Of a stretch of DNA of 64,000 nucleotides, positions 7,918 through 16,822 are shown in pieces. The DNA comes from SPJN01 sp965229935. GTDB lineage: Bacteria > Pseudomonadota > Alphaproteobacteria > SPJN01. The stretch's first letter is position 1. Every line of letters begins with the position of its first letter. A model generated the notes under the pieces. That model worked only from the letters and a program-made list of their open reading frames with translations. It searched no databases and had not been told where the DNA came from. The stretch lies in contig CBDDKB010000002.1 of assembly GCA_965229935.1 (NCBI GenBank), positions 2,604,001 to 2,668,000 of the forward strand. The letters run 5' to 3'. Position numbers and translations under genes: made by a program.

Positions 7918-8709
7918 ATGACTGACACTCCCGCCCTTTTGGTTGATTTGACGGATGGGGTTTTGACCCTGACCAATAATGATGCCCCGCGCAACCGCAT
8001 GAGTTTTGCTTATATGGATGCGGTTGAGGAGCAGATGATCCGCGCCGCCAAAGACCCAGACGTGCGCGTCGTGCTGTTCACTGCAGCGGGGGAGGAGCAT
8101 TTTTCCGTCGGTATGGACCTGAAACAGCTTATGAGTGAGGCTGGCGATAGGGGCGGCTTTGAAGCGGTGCTTGATCAGCGCCGCCGGGTGCTTGGCATGA
8201 TCGAAAATCTGTCCAAGCCCACCATTGCGACCCTGTTCGGCTATTGCCTTGGCGGCGGGCTTGAGCTGCCCTTGGCCTGTCACTTCAGACTAGCTGCGTC
8301 CGACAACGCAATGATCGGCCTGCCCGAACTTGATTTGGGTACGGTCCCCGCATGGGGCGGCACGGCGCGGCTGACCCGCTGTGTCGGGCGTGATCAGGCG
8401 CTTGATATGATCCTGCGCGCGAAAAAGATTGATGGCGACCATGCGCTTAAAATCGGGTTGGTGCAGGAAATCCATCCGATGACGACTTTAAAGGATGCTG
8501 CCCGTGCATTGGCCGCAGAGCTGGCCGCCATGCCGCCGATTGCGGTTGCAGGTGTGCTTGACTGTGTGGTCGGGGCAGGGGAGCTGCCCCTTGAGGAGGC
8601 GCTTGACCGAGAGCGTGCGGCCTTTAAAACTTGTTCGGGAACCAAGGATCAGGTTGAAGGCATGATGGCCTTTATCGAAAAACGCAAACCTGTTTTCACT
8701 GGTGAATAA
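7918..8709 (+). CDS. enoyl-CoA hydratase/isomerase family protein
   Basis: A 263-residue crotonase-fold protein. Oxyanion-hole segments are HFSVGMDLKQL and GYCLGGGLELPLACHFRLA, and both catalytic Glu positions of enoyl-CoA hydratase are kept (GGGLEL and GLPELDLGTVPAWGG). It should hydrate 2-enoyl-CoA, or act as an isomerase, in a beta-oxidation-like pathway. ATG at 7918 was preferred to ATG 7903 because GAAGGA lies 7 nt upstream. It follows the TetR gene by 42 nt and precedes the MDR reductase by 18 nt, a likely operon. Confidence 0.85.
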   Translation: MTDTPALLVDLTDGVLTLTNNDAPRNRMSFAYMDAVEEQMIRAAKDPDVRVVLFTAAGEEHFSVGMDLKQLMSEAGDRGGFEAVLDQRRRVLGMIENLSKPTIATLFGYCLGGGLELPLACHFRLAASDNAMIGLPELDLGTVPAWGGTARLTRCVGRDQALDMILRAKKIDGDHALKIGLVQEIHPMTTLKDAARALAAELAAMPPIAVAGVLDCVVGAGELPLEEALDRERAAFKTCSGTKDQVEGMMAFIEKRKPVFTGE

Positions 8710-8727
8710 ACTGACGGGAGAAAGTCT

Positions 8728-9771
8728 ATGGCCGGGGCAAATCTGACATCGAATCTAACATCGAAACAATGGCGCTTGAAGGAACGTCCGACGGGCCGCC
8801 TGTCAAAAGACAATTTCGATTGGGTTGAAGAGGCGCTGCCCGATTTGAATGACGGTGATGTGCTGGTGCGCACTGTCTATCTGTCGCTTGATCCGACGAA
8901 CCGGATCTGGACCTCAGACCGTGATCAATATATGCCCCCCGTTGCCTTGGGGGAGGTGATGCGCGGTGGCACCGTTGGTGTGGTTGAGGCATCGAAAAAC
9001 CCCGACATTCCTGTCGGCGCCAATGTGACAGGCCTGTGGGGCTGGCAAAGTGCAACGGTGATCCCCGTCGGTATGGGGCTGACGGTCCTGCCTGATATGG
9101 GCGACGCTATTCCCTTGTCTGCAAGCTTAAGCGTGTTGGGCCTGACCGGGATGACGGCCTATTTCGGTTTGATTGATTGCGGCCAACCCAAGGCGGGGGA
9201 GACGCTGGTTGTGTCAGCCGCCGCCGGTGCGGTTGGGTCTGTTGTGGGACAGATCGGTAAAATTCTGGGCTGTCATGTGGTTGGCATTGCGGGCAGTGAC
9301 GACAAATGCAAATGGATCACGGACGAGCTTGGCTTTGATGGGGCTATTAATTACAAGACCGAAGATGTCAGCGCGCGGCTGAAAACATTGTGCCCCAACG
9401 GGATCGATGTCTATTTTGAAAATGTCGGCGGTGCCGTGACAGAAGCGGTACTTGATAATCTGAATGATTTTTCACGTATCGCCCTGTGCGGCATGATCAG
9501 TTTCTATAATGACGAGGGGGCAGAGCCTGCCCCGCGTAATTATGATCTGTTGTTGATGCGGCGCGTGACCCTGCGCGGCTTTATCCTGACGGACTTTTTG
9601 GATCGCGCGGGTGACGCGATCATGCAACTTGCCGGGTGGGTGCTTGAAGGCAAACTGAAATGGGCCGACGATATTGTCGATGGCCTTGAAAACGCGCCAG
9701 AGGCTGTGAACAAACTGTTCGACGGCACCAATCAGGGCAAGCTGATGGTGCGCGTCTCTCCTGAGAAATAA
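8728..9771 (+). CDS. NADP-dependent MDR oxidoreductase (CurA/leukotriene B4 dehydrogenase-like)
   Basis: A 347-residue medium-chain dehydrogenase/reductase without zinc ligands. The cofactor site is VSAAAGAVGSVVGQIGKI, followed by GSDDKCKWITDELGFDGAIN, and the start contains LSLDPTNRIW as in CurA/YncB-type reductases. These reduce double bonds of enones or enoyl substrates with NADPH. It is downstream of an enoyl-CoA hydratase, which fits a pathway with an unsaturated intermediate. A second, divergent paralogue lies at 27838. Confidence 0.87.
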   Translation: MAGANLTSNLTSKQWRLKERPTGRLSKDNFDWVEEALPDLNDGDVLVRTVYLSLDPTNRIWTSDRDQYMPPVALGEVMRGGTVGVVEASKNPDIPVGANVTGLWGWQSATVIPVGMGLTVLPDMGDAIPLSASLSVLGLTGMTAYFGLIDCGQPKAGETLVVSAAAGAVGSVVGQIGKILGCHVVGIAGSDDKCKWITDELGFDGAINYKTEDVSARLKTLCPNGIDVYFENVGGAVTEAVLDNLNDFSRIALCGMISFYNDEGAEPAPRNYDLLLMRRVTLRGFILTDFLDRAGDAIMQLAGWVLEGKLKWADDIVDGLENAPEAVNKLFDGTNQGKLMVRVSPEK

Positions 9772-9783
9772 AGTGACAGGTCG

Positions 9784-11097
9784 TTAGACCGCCTTGGAAT
9801 GGTGGCCAGAATCCCGTTCAAAATAGGGGTCAAAGCATGACGCGACAATGCGTGTGATGCGGCGGCCCTCATCGGTCACTTTCAAGCCCTGATCATCAAG
9901 GGTGATGACCCCGTCCGCCGCAAGGGGGGCAAGCGCAGCATAAGGGATGGGGACATCGGGATGATCGGCAAATTTCAGTTCGAACGTGCACAGCAATGTT
10001 TTGATCAGGCGTCGCCGTGCCATGTCATCAAGGCTTAGGACAAAGCCGCGCGAGACGGGCAGCATATTGGCCCTGATCAGTTGACGATATTGCGCCGCGT
10101 CCGAGGTGTTCTGCACATAGGCGTCAGCAAATTGGCTGATGGATGAATGGCCAAAGCCCAAAATCGTCCGCGACGGGTCAGCCGAATAACCCTGAAAATT
10201 GCGCCGCAAGGTGCCGTCATTCATCGCCTTGACCAAGGCGTCATCGGGCAGAGCGAAATGGTCCATCCCGACCTGAACATAGCCAGCCTCTTTCAAGCGG
10301 CTTTCAACAAGATTGGCCATGTCTTCACGCATGCCAGTGTCGGGCATGTCATATTGTTCCAACACGCGTTGATGTTTCATCATCCACGGCACATGCGCAT
10401 AAGGAAAAACTGACAAGCGCGACGGGGCAAGGCTGATCGCCTTATCCAACGTGTCCTGCACGGTACCCATCGTTTGTTCAGGAAGACCGATGATCAAGTC
10501 AAAATTGATTTTCTTGATCCCGGCCTTGTGTAACTGGGCAACGTGGCGGGCCACCAGTTCATAGGGTTGTTCACGTTTGATGGCTGCCTGCACGATAGGA
10601 TCAAAATCCTGAATGCCGAGACTGACACGTTCCACACCCAACCGGCCAAGGCCGGCAATTTTTTCAGGATCGAACAGGCGTGGGTCGCACTCCATATCAA
10701 TCTGGGTATGTGTCGTGTCAAACAAGGTGGCATAGGCTTTCAGAATCCGGTCCAGATCCTCGAGCCGGGCATAGTTGGGCGACCCGCCGCCGAAATGAAT
10801 ACGATTAACTTTGATGCCTTTGGGGATATGACGCCCGGCAAGGGCGATTTCCTGCAACAATAAGTCGACATAGTTTTCCAGCCGATCATAGTTGGGCGAG
10901 ATTGTCGTGTTGCAGCCGCAATAAAGGCAAAGCTGATGGCAAAAAGGGATATGGGTATAGAGGGACAGGGCCTCATGCCGGGGCAATCCGGCAAGGCGCG
11001 CGCTCATCACCGTTGGGGACATGCCCAGCTTGAATTGTACCGCTGTTGGAAAGCTGGTGTATCGGGGCACCGGATAGTCGTATTTTGCGAGGTCCAT
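9784..11097 (-). CDS. hemN: oxygen-independent coproporphyrinogen III dehydrogenase
   Basis: A 437-residue radical-SAM enzyme. The cluster motif C53-H-Q-L-C57-L-Y-C60-G-C62 follows IPF, FGGGSPN lies near 100, and the opening YDYPVPRYTSFPTA is diagnostic of HemN. It decarboxylates coproporphyrinogen III to protoporphyrinogen IX without O2, in the cytoplasm. Start 11097 was chosen because GGAG lies 5 nt upstream and the family begins here; upstream ATGs add only a leader. A perfect TTGAT-N4-ATCAA box lies 76 nt upstream, so FNR-type anaerobic induction is expected. Confidence 0.95.
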   Translation of the reverse strand: MDLAKYDYPVPRYTSFPTAVQFKLGMSPTVMSARLAGLPRHEALSLYTHIPFCHQLCLYCGCNTTISPNYDRLENYVDLLLQEIALAGRHIPKGIKVNRIHFGGGSPNYARLEDLDRILKAYATLFDTTHTQIDMECDPRLFDPEKIAGLGRLGVERVSLGIQDFDPIVQAAIKREQPYELVARHVAQLHKAGIKKINFDLIIGLPEQTMGTVQDTLDKAISLAPSRLSVFPYAHVPWMMKHQRVLEQYDMPDTGMREDMANLVESRLKEAGYVQVGMDHFALPDDALVKAMNDGTLRRNFQGYSADPSRTILGFGHSSISQFADAYVQNTSDAAQYRQLIRANMLPVSRGFVLSLDDMARRRLIKTLLCTFELKFADHPDVPIPYAALAPLAADGVITLDDQGLKVTDEGRRITRIVASCFDPYFERDSGHHSKAV

Positions 11098-11172
11098 GGT
11101 TTCTCCACCCACATAACTGTCTGACATGATTGCAGACCTCACTATTCTTAGGCCCTAGGGGTTAACAGGTCG

Positions 11173-11186
11173 TTGATTTCGATCAA
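11173..11186. promoter_or_regulatory. FNR/FnrL-type box upstream of hemN
   Basis: TTGATTTCGATCAA is a perfect match to the TTGAT-N4-ATCAA consensus of FNR-family regulators. It lies 76 nt upstream of the hemN start, a usual position for activation. In alphaproteobacteria hemN-type genes are commonly FnrL targets. Confidence 0.75.
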
Positions 11187-11325
11187 TCATTTCACCCGAT
11201 TTTAACCCCTGCGCGGACATGCACGCCTTGCTTTCGGCTTGTTCCGGTCAACAAGGCAGCCCATGATGGTTGACGAAATGTTAAGAGTGGAGCGGAGTGG
11301 GAGCGCGATATGACCAAATTGGGGG

Positions 11326-12111
11326 CTAAATCCCATCAAAATTAGCGGGGCGTTTTTCGGCAAAGGCTGCCAGCGCTTCTTTATTGGCGGGGCCGTTCAC
11401 AAGCTGGGCAAAGGCGGTATTTTCGCGCGCACGGGCGGCACGCACATCGTCAAGCCTTGCATCCAGCAATAATTGCTTTGTCGCTTTCAATGACGTGACG
11501 GGCAGGGCAGACAAGTCGTCCAACAGCGCATAGGTGCGGGGCAATAGCTCATCCGCAGGCGCAACCTCAAGTGCGATGCCGCAATCGACAGCTTCGTCCG
11601 CCAGCATCCAACGGCTGCGGAATAACATGTCGGCAGCCTTTTGCCAGCCTGCAAGGCGGGTCAGCAACAGGCTTGATCCAGCTTCGGCGGTCAGGCCCAA
11701 ACTGGTGAAGGGGACGCGCAGGCGAGCGGCCTCACTCATCAAAACCATGTCGCAATGGGGTAGGATGGTCATGCCGATGCCAACCCCGATGCCATTCACG
11801 GCAGCGATCAGGGGCTTGGGGAAACTTTCCACCGCCTCAATAAAGGGGGTGAAGCCATCGACCTGCCGTTCCGCGTGGGTGCGCTCATCCCCCAACTCTT
11901 CCAAGTCCTGCCCGGCTGAAAAGGCGCGGCCTGCGCCCGTGATCATCACGGCGGCAATGTTGGGATCATTCGCTGCGCGGGTCAGTGCGCCTGCAATGGC
12001 GTTGTAAAGCGCATCATTAAAGGCATTAAGCTGGTCCGGGCGATTAAGCGTCAGGCACAATGCCTTGCCGCGCGTCTCTTCAAGCAATACAGCGTCTGAC
12101 TTTTCCGTCAT
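11326..12111 (-). CDS. crotonase-family protein, probable delta3-delta2-enoyl-CoA isomerase-like
   Basis: A 261-residue crotonase-fold protein with oxyanion segments RAFSAGQDLEEL and GIGVGIGMTILPHCDMVLM. The hydratase Glu positions are not kept; instead VPFTSLGLTAEAGSSLLL resembles the PFxxLGxxPEgcSS segment of peroxisomal-type delta3-delta2-enoyl-CoA isomerases, with Glu in TAE as a candidate base. It may move double bonds for beta-oxidation. Its ATG overlaps by one base the stop of the glyoxalase-fold gene upstream (TAATG), so the two are co-translated. Function beyond the family is uncertain. Confidence 0.82.
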   Translation of the reverse strand: MTEKSDAVLLEETRGKALCLTLNRPDQLNAFNDALYNAIAGALTRAANDPNIAAVMITGAGRAFSAGQDLEELGDERTHAERQVDGFTPFIEAVESFPKPLIAAVNGIGVGIGMTILPHCDMVLMSEAARLRVPFTSLGLTAEAGSSLLLTRLAGWQKAADMLFRSRWMLADEAVDCGIALEVAPADELLPRTYALLDDLSALPVTSLKATKQLLLDARLDDVRAARARENTAFAQLVNGPANKEALAAFAEKRPANFDGI

Positions 12112-12974
12112 TAAACTGCCCTCACACGGTCAGGCTTGCCAGACCATGTCCACGCCATTGTGGGCCGTGAAATGCCCAGCATCATCCCGTTCAGGGTTGG
12201 GGGGTGCAGCCACATTTGATCCGCTGTCAGGCTGGGATCACGATCATCAGGGCGGTCAATTGTTTGGCCCTGATTGTCGGCGGCGACCATCTGCTCAATC
12301 TCTGCCATGCGGGCAGATTCGCCAAACGCCATATAAAGGCAGGGGCCCGTGCGATCAAAAAAGCGGCCCATGGTTTTGTCGGCTGCGGTGGGGGTAATCA
12401 CCTCAAACCGATGCAAATCATCAGGATCAAACAGCGTCAAGATGCCGTAATAGCCGAACTTGTCCGACGTGATGGGGGAGAAATGCGCGGCGTCGAGCCC
12501 GAATATCTCGCAAAAGCGCTTCGTCGCCCCTTCGGCATCCTCATGCAGCAGGGTGACTTCATATAGAAAGTCGATCATGCCGACGGGGGCGCGGTCCTCA
12601 TCCTCATTAATGACCATGCGCAGCCCGGCAATCTCAGCCCCCAGCTCAAGATGAAGCTGTCCAGCTTCTTCGGTAAAGGGGATGGACCCGTCATTAAGAT
12701 GCGCTTTCAGCCCCGCCATATCTTTCGTGGTTGCGCCCCCTGCAAACAGATGCGGCCCACCACGGCTGGCTAATGCGGCGCTGACCGGGCCATCGCCCAA
12801 CGGTTCCAAAAATTCAACAAAGCCTTGGGCCAGCCGATAGCGGTGGATGCGCGCATTCAAATGGGCGCTGTCTTGGGTGCCTGCAGGTTCTGCCCCCAGA
12901 TAGCGCACCCACGGGGCCGCCGCATCACCTGCTTTTGTGGTGGCAAGTTGTACCCGGTCTATTCGTTGCAGCAT
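12111..12974 (-). CDS. VOC/glyoxalase-fold protein
   Basis: A 287-residue protein with two vicinal-oxygen-chelate modules: an N-terminal one (QRIDRVQLATT to about residue 120) and a C-terminal one starting MIDFLYEVTLLHEDAEGATK. Metal ligands are not clear in the first module. Members are glyoxalases, dioxygenases or isomerases; the substrate cannot be assigned. Translationally coupled to the downstream crotonase. The start at 12974 has AGGGGGA upstream on the minus strand. Confidence 0.72.
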   Translation of the reverse strand: MLQRIDRVQLATTKAGDAAAPWVRYLGAEPAGTQDSAHLNARIHRYRLAQGFVEFLEPLGDGPVSAALASRGGPHLFAGGATTKDMAGLKAHLNDGSIPFTEEAGQLHLELGAEIAGLRMVINEDEDRAPVGMIDFLYEVTLLHEDAEGATKRFCEIFGLDAAHFSPITSDKFGYYGILTLFDPDDLHRFEVITPTAADKTMGRFFDRTGPCLYMAFGESARMAEIEQMVAADNQGQTIDRPDDRDPSLTADQMWLHPPTLNGMMLGISRPTMAWTWSGKPDRVRAV

Positions 12975-13149
12975 CTGGTCCCCCTTATATTTGAAGCGAA
13001 AAACATAATGCAGCCCGGTTGAGATAAATCAATGCCCGCGGGTTTGATGCGCTGTAAAGTGACAAAATATCAGGAAGTGGCGCGATTGGGTTGCGTTGCT
13101 GTCCTGAGGCATCGACCAGACTGAACAAGAAAACAAAAGGCTGCCTGTC

Positions 13150-14661
13150 ATGAATATCCCCCTCGCCAAACAAGAAGCCGCGCTTGATGCGCAAAGCAAA
13201 CAGATGCATTTCGATGTGTTGATCGTCGGTGCCGGTGTGTCCGGTATCGGGGCGGCGCATCATTTGCAGGAACAATGCCCTGACAAAAGCTTTGTCATCC
13301 TTGAAACCAAGGGGACCCATGGCGGCACATGGTACACCCACAAATATCCGGGGATCAGGTCAGACAGTGATCTTTATACATTCGGCTATCGCTTCAAGCC
13401 GTGGATGGGTGCGCCCATAGCAGAGGCGGGCCTTATTCTGGATTATATGGGCGAGGTGATCGAGGAAGATCAGCTTGACCAGCATATTCGCTATCACCAA
13501 CAGGTGACAAAGGCCGAATGGCATTCGTCCCTTGGCCGTTGGACCATCAGTGTCACCAATTCCGACACGGGCGAGGATTTGATTTATACCGCTGACTTCC
13601 TGTTTATGTGTCAGGGATATTATGATCATGACAATCCCTATACGCCTGATTGGCCGGGCTTGTCCGATTATAAAGGCCAGATTGTTCACCCGCAGCTATG
13701 GCCTGAGGATCTGGACTATAAGGGTAAGGAAGTGATCGTCATCGGCTCTGGCGCGACGGCGGCAACGCTCATCCCCTCTATGGCGGATGAGGCGGGGCAC
13801 ATCACCATGCTGCAACGGTCCCCGACCTATTTCTGGACGGGCGAAAACCGCAACGAACTTGCCGATCAGCTCCGCGCGCTAGACATTCCTGACGAATGGA
13901 CCCATGAAATTGTGCGGCGGCAATTGCTGGCGCTTGGTAAGGAAATCCAAAACCTGTCAAAGGCTGCGCCTGACATGGTGAAGGAAGAATTGCTGAAGGT
14001 CGTGCGCGAACAGGTCGGTGATGATGCGCTGGTTGAAAAACATTTCACGCCATCCTATCGGCCTTGGCAACAGCGGCTGGCCTTTGTGCCTGATGGTGAC
14101 CTGTTCAAATCTGTGAAGTCGGGCAAGGTCGGCATTGTCACCGATCATATTGACCGCTTTACCGAAAAGGGCATCTTGCTGAAATCGGGTGAGGAGCTGA
14201 CAGCCGACATCATCATCACCGCGACCGGGTTCAATCTGCTGGTGATGGGGGGCATCCCCTTTGAAGTGGACGGGGAGCCCGTTGATTTTTCCAAGCGGTT
14301 TACCTATCGGGGGTTAATGCTCGATGGGATGCCGAACATGGCCCATGTGTTCGGCTATTTCCGCACCAGTTGGACTATGCGCGCCGATTTGATTTCAGAT
14401 TATGTGTGCCGCCTGTTGAACCATATGGACAAGGCAGGCAAAAAGGTGGTGACGCCGACCTTGCGGCCTGAGGACCAGTCGATGACCCCGCGCCCGTGGG
14501 TGTCGGAGGAGGAGTTTAATCCCGGCTATATGCTACGTGGCCGTGATAAAATGCCGAAAAATGGTGATCATGAGCCATGGACATTCCCGACCGACTATTA
14601 TGTCGAAAAGGATTTGCTGCCCAATTATGATCTTGATGACGGTGTTCTGATCTATCAGTAG
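13150..14661 (+). CDS. type I Baeyer-Villiger / flavin-containing monooxygenase
   Basis: A 503-residue FAD/NADPH monooxygenase. FAD motif GAGVSG is at 27-32, GGTWY near 58-62, NADPH motif GSGATA at 199-204, and between them the BVMO fingerprint Y174-K-G-Q-I-V-H180-P-Q-L-W-P185 (FxGxxxHxxxWP with Tyr for Phe). Such enzymes turn ketones into esters or lactones. Neighbours (amidohydrolase, SDRs, crotonase, esterases elsewhere) suit the chain alcohol-ketone-ester-acid. Likely soluble and cytoplasmic. The substrate is unknown; cyclic, steroid or alkyl ketones are all possible. Confidence 0.9.
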   Translation: MNIPLAKQEAALDAQSKQMHFDVLIVGAGVSGIGAAHHLQEQCPDKSFVILETKGTHGGTWYTHKYPGIRSDSDLYTFGYRFKPWMGAPIAEAGLILDYMGEVIEEDQLDQHIRYHQQVTKAEWHSSLGRWTISVTNSDTGEDLIYTADFLFMCQGYYDHDNPYTPDWPGLSDYKGQIVHPQLWPEDLDYKGKEVIVIGSGATAATLIPSMADEAGHITMLQRSPTYFWTGENRNELADQLRALDIPDEWTHEIVRRQLLALGKEIQNLSKAAPDMVKEELLKVVREQVGDDALVEKHFTPSYRPWQQRLAFVPDGDLFKSVKSGKVGIVTDHIDRFTEKGILLKSGEELTADIIITATGFNLLVMGGIPFEVDGEPVDFSKRFTYRGLMLDGMPNMAHVFGYFRTSWTMRADLISDYVCRLLNHMDKAGKKVVTPTLRPEDQSMTPRPWVSEEEFNPGYMLRGRDKMPKNGDHEPWTFPTDYYVEKDLLPNYDLDDGVLIYQ

Positions 14662-14729
14662 CGTTTGCTGCCCCCACGCGTTTGGGTTAGGCTTTTGGCC
14701 TGACAATCGCTGAACATGTGGGGGCACCA

Positions 14730-15908
14730 ATGGCGACAACACAAACGCAAACAACGCAAACCTATGCGGCACAGCGCATCTGCTATGACGCTGACAGCCA
14801 TATTATGGAAACCTTTACCTGGGTGAAGGATTTCGCTGACCCTGAATGGCGCGACGCAATTGGCGATCTTGAACTGGGCGGCGCAGGCGCTATGGCGGCA
14901 AAAGCCATTGAAAAGGCGCAGGCCCGTACCAAGGATGCTGCAGCCACAGCTGCCCTTGCAGACAATGTCATTGCTGGCCCTAAAGGGTGGGCCGCCTTGG
15001 GCGCGTTTGATCGGGCCGAACGGCATCAAGCACTGGATCGGTTGGGGTTTGCCGCCCAGCTTGTCTTTTCGACCTTTGCCGGAACGCAGTTTTTATATGC
15101 GTCTGATCCCGCATTAAAATATGCCGGGGTGCGCGCCCATAACCGGGCAATGGCAGCCTTTTGCGAGGGGGACGAGCGTCTGTTGGGCGTCGGTTCCCTG
15201 CCGCTTGATGATCCTGACCGTGCGTTGGCAGAGGCAAAGGCCGCCTATGAACTTGGCCTTAATGCCCTGTGGATTCCGGCAAGTCCGGCGGGTGACAAGT
15301 CACCGGGTCATCCTGACTTTGATCCTGTTTGGGCCTTTATGGCCGATAAAGGCATCCCCTTTATGCTGCATATCGGCCAAGGCACACGCAGCCTGCCCAA
15401 GGCCTATGAAAATAATGGCAAGGACCGTCCGGCTGACTGGCTGGGCGGTGGCGAGAACTTGCGAGTCAAGGACCTGATGGTGTTAAGTTTCGCGCCCAGC
15501 ATGTTCCTGTCAGCCCTTGTGTTTGATGGGGTGTTGATGCGCCACCCCAACCTAAAGGGCGGCGTGATCGAACTTGGCGGTGGTTGGGTGCCGAACTTCC
15601 TCGCCACACTGGATAATGGCGGGCGCATGTTCGCCAAGTCTGACCCGGCGGTTGCTGAACTTGACCTGCGTCCATCAGATTATATTCGCAGACAGGTTTG
15701 GTTCACACCCTTCCCGACAGAGGATGTGGGCCTGATGACCAAAATCGGTGGCGATGATTTGTTTCTGTTTTCATCCGACTATCCCCACCCCGAAGGGGGC
15801 AAGGACCCGATTGGCCGATTTGAGGCGGGCTTTGATGCGGCAGGCATTGACGACGCGGCACGGCAAAAATTCTATGCAGATAATTTCAAGACGATGATGG
15901 GGCTATAA
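14730..15908 (+). CDS. amidohydrolase 2-family TIM-barrel protein
   Basis: A 392-residue protein of the amidohydrolase_2 family. Features are ICYDADSHIMET near the N-terminus, FMLHIG in the middle, and FLFSSDYPHPEGGKDP near the C-terminus holding the conserved catalytic Asp and His. The usual HxH is DxDSH here, as in many members. Such enzymes hydrolyse or decarboxylate carboxylates and lactones (for example ACMSD-like). ATG 14730 is the natural start; the upstream GTG at 14718 adds four residues. It lies between the BVMO and an SDR, 4 nt before the latter, which suggests an operon. Confidence 0.85.
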   Translation: MATTQTQTTQTYAAQRICYDADSHIMETFTWVKDFADPEWRDAIGDLELGGAGAMAAKAIEKAQARTKDAAATAALADNVIAGPKGWAALGAFDRAERHQALDRLGFAAQLVFSTFAGTQFLYASDPALKYAGVRAHNRAMAAFCEGDERLLGVGSLPLDDPDRALAEAKAAYELGLNALWIPASPAGDKSPGHPDFDPVWAFMADKGIPFMLHIGQGTRSLPKAYENNGKDRPADWLGGGENLRVKDLMVLSFAPSMFLSALVFDGVLMRHPNLKGGVIELGGGWVPNFLATLDNGGRMFAKSDPAVAELDLRPSDYIRRQVWFTPFPTEDVGLMTKIGGDDLFLFSSDYPHPEGGKDPIGRFEAGFDAAGIDDAARQKFYADNFKTMMGL

Positions 15909-15912
15909 GCTA

Positions 15913-16809
15913 ATGGGCTATACCGAAAAGAACCTGACCGACCAGTCGGGCAAGAGTTTTCTTGTAACCGGGGCCAATACGGGCCTTGGTTTTGAAACCG
16001 CGCGCGCCTTGGCCCAAAAGGGCGGGAAAGTGTGGTTGGCCTGCCGGTCAGAAGACAAGGCACAGGCCGCGATTGCCAAGATCAAAACCCATGCGCCTGA
16101 GGCCGACCTTGGTTTTGTGCCGCTTGACCTGAACGATCTTAATCACGTGGCTGAGGCGGCTGAGATAATCAAGGGTCTGGGGCAGATTGATGTGTTGATC
16201 AATAATGCCGGGCTGATGGTGCCCCCCTTGGGCCACACGGTGCAGGGATTTGAAAGTCAGATGGGTGTCAATCATCTGGGCCATTTTGCGCTGGTCGGAC
16301 ATTTGATCCCCAAGCTGATGGCCGACAATACGCGCATCGTCGTGTTGTCGAGCCTTGCACACAGGGGCGGGGTATTTGACTGGGACGATTTCCACGCCAA
16401 CAAATCCTATAATGCGATGAAGCGCTATCAGGCCAGCAAGCTGGCCAATATGATCTTCGGGCTTGAGCTTGAGCGTCGCTTGCGTTCCCAAACCACCGAC
16501 GCCAAATGCGTGATCTGTCATCCCGGCGTTGCTGCGACCGAATTGGTGCGCTATTTGCCCGGCCCGGCCAAACTTGCCATGCCGCTTGTGTCGCTGTTCA
16601 TGAACTCAGCCGCAGCGGGGGCATGGCCGACCTTGTTGGCAGCAACCGAAGATGTCGATGGCGGCACCTATTGGGGCCCAGAAGGCGGGCGCGAGATGAA
16701 GGGTCCGGCAGGGCCTGCCCGTATTGCGGGCCGCGCGCACAGGGACGATGACGCAGCGCGCCTGTGGGACCTGTCGATAGAGCTGACCGGCGTTAATCCC
16801 GGCATTTAG
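15913..16809 (+). CDS. SDR, retinol-dehydrogenase-like
   Basis: A 298-residue short-chain dehydrogenase with TGANTGLGFETARAL (NAD(P) site), INNAGLMVPP, and the catalytic set LSSLAHRGG plus RYQASKLAN (Ser, Tyr, Lys). Length and the VNHLGHFALVGHL segment resemble retinol dehydrogenase/WW-domain oxidoreductase-like SDRs that use lipophilic alcohols. The gene begins 4 nt after the amidohydrolase stop and is followed 13 nt later by the DUF3137 gene, so all three are likely co-transcribed. Substrate unknown. Confidence 0.87.
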   Translation: MGYTEKNLTDQSGKSFLVTGANTGLGFETARALAQKGGKVWLACRSEDKAQAAIAKIKTHAPEADLGFVPLDLNDLNHVAEAAEIIKGLGQIDVLINNAGLMVPPLGHTVQGFESQMGVNHLGHFALVGHLIPKLMADNTRIVVLSSLAHRGGVFDWDDFHANKSYNAMKRYQASKLANMIFGLELERRLRSQTTDAKCVICHPGVAATELVRYLPGPAKLAMPLVSLFMNSAAAGAWPTLLAATEDVDGGTYWGPEGGREMKGPAGPARIAGRAHRDDDAARLWDLSIELTGVNPGI

Positions 16810-16822
16810 GGCGAGGTTCGGC

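Noticed and set aside
7216..8283. 355-codon open frame on the minus strand
   Set aside because: It lies antisense across the TetR and enoyl-CoA hydratase genes, which have clear family motifs; its translation is rich in His, Arg and Gln and shows no domain.
11238..11255. CTTGTT-N6-AACAAG dyad upstream of hemN
   Set aside because: Only 6-bp arms, more than 140 nt from the start; chance is likely, although the half-sites resemble those at 24031-24083.
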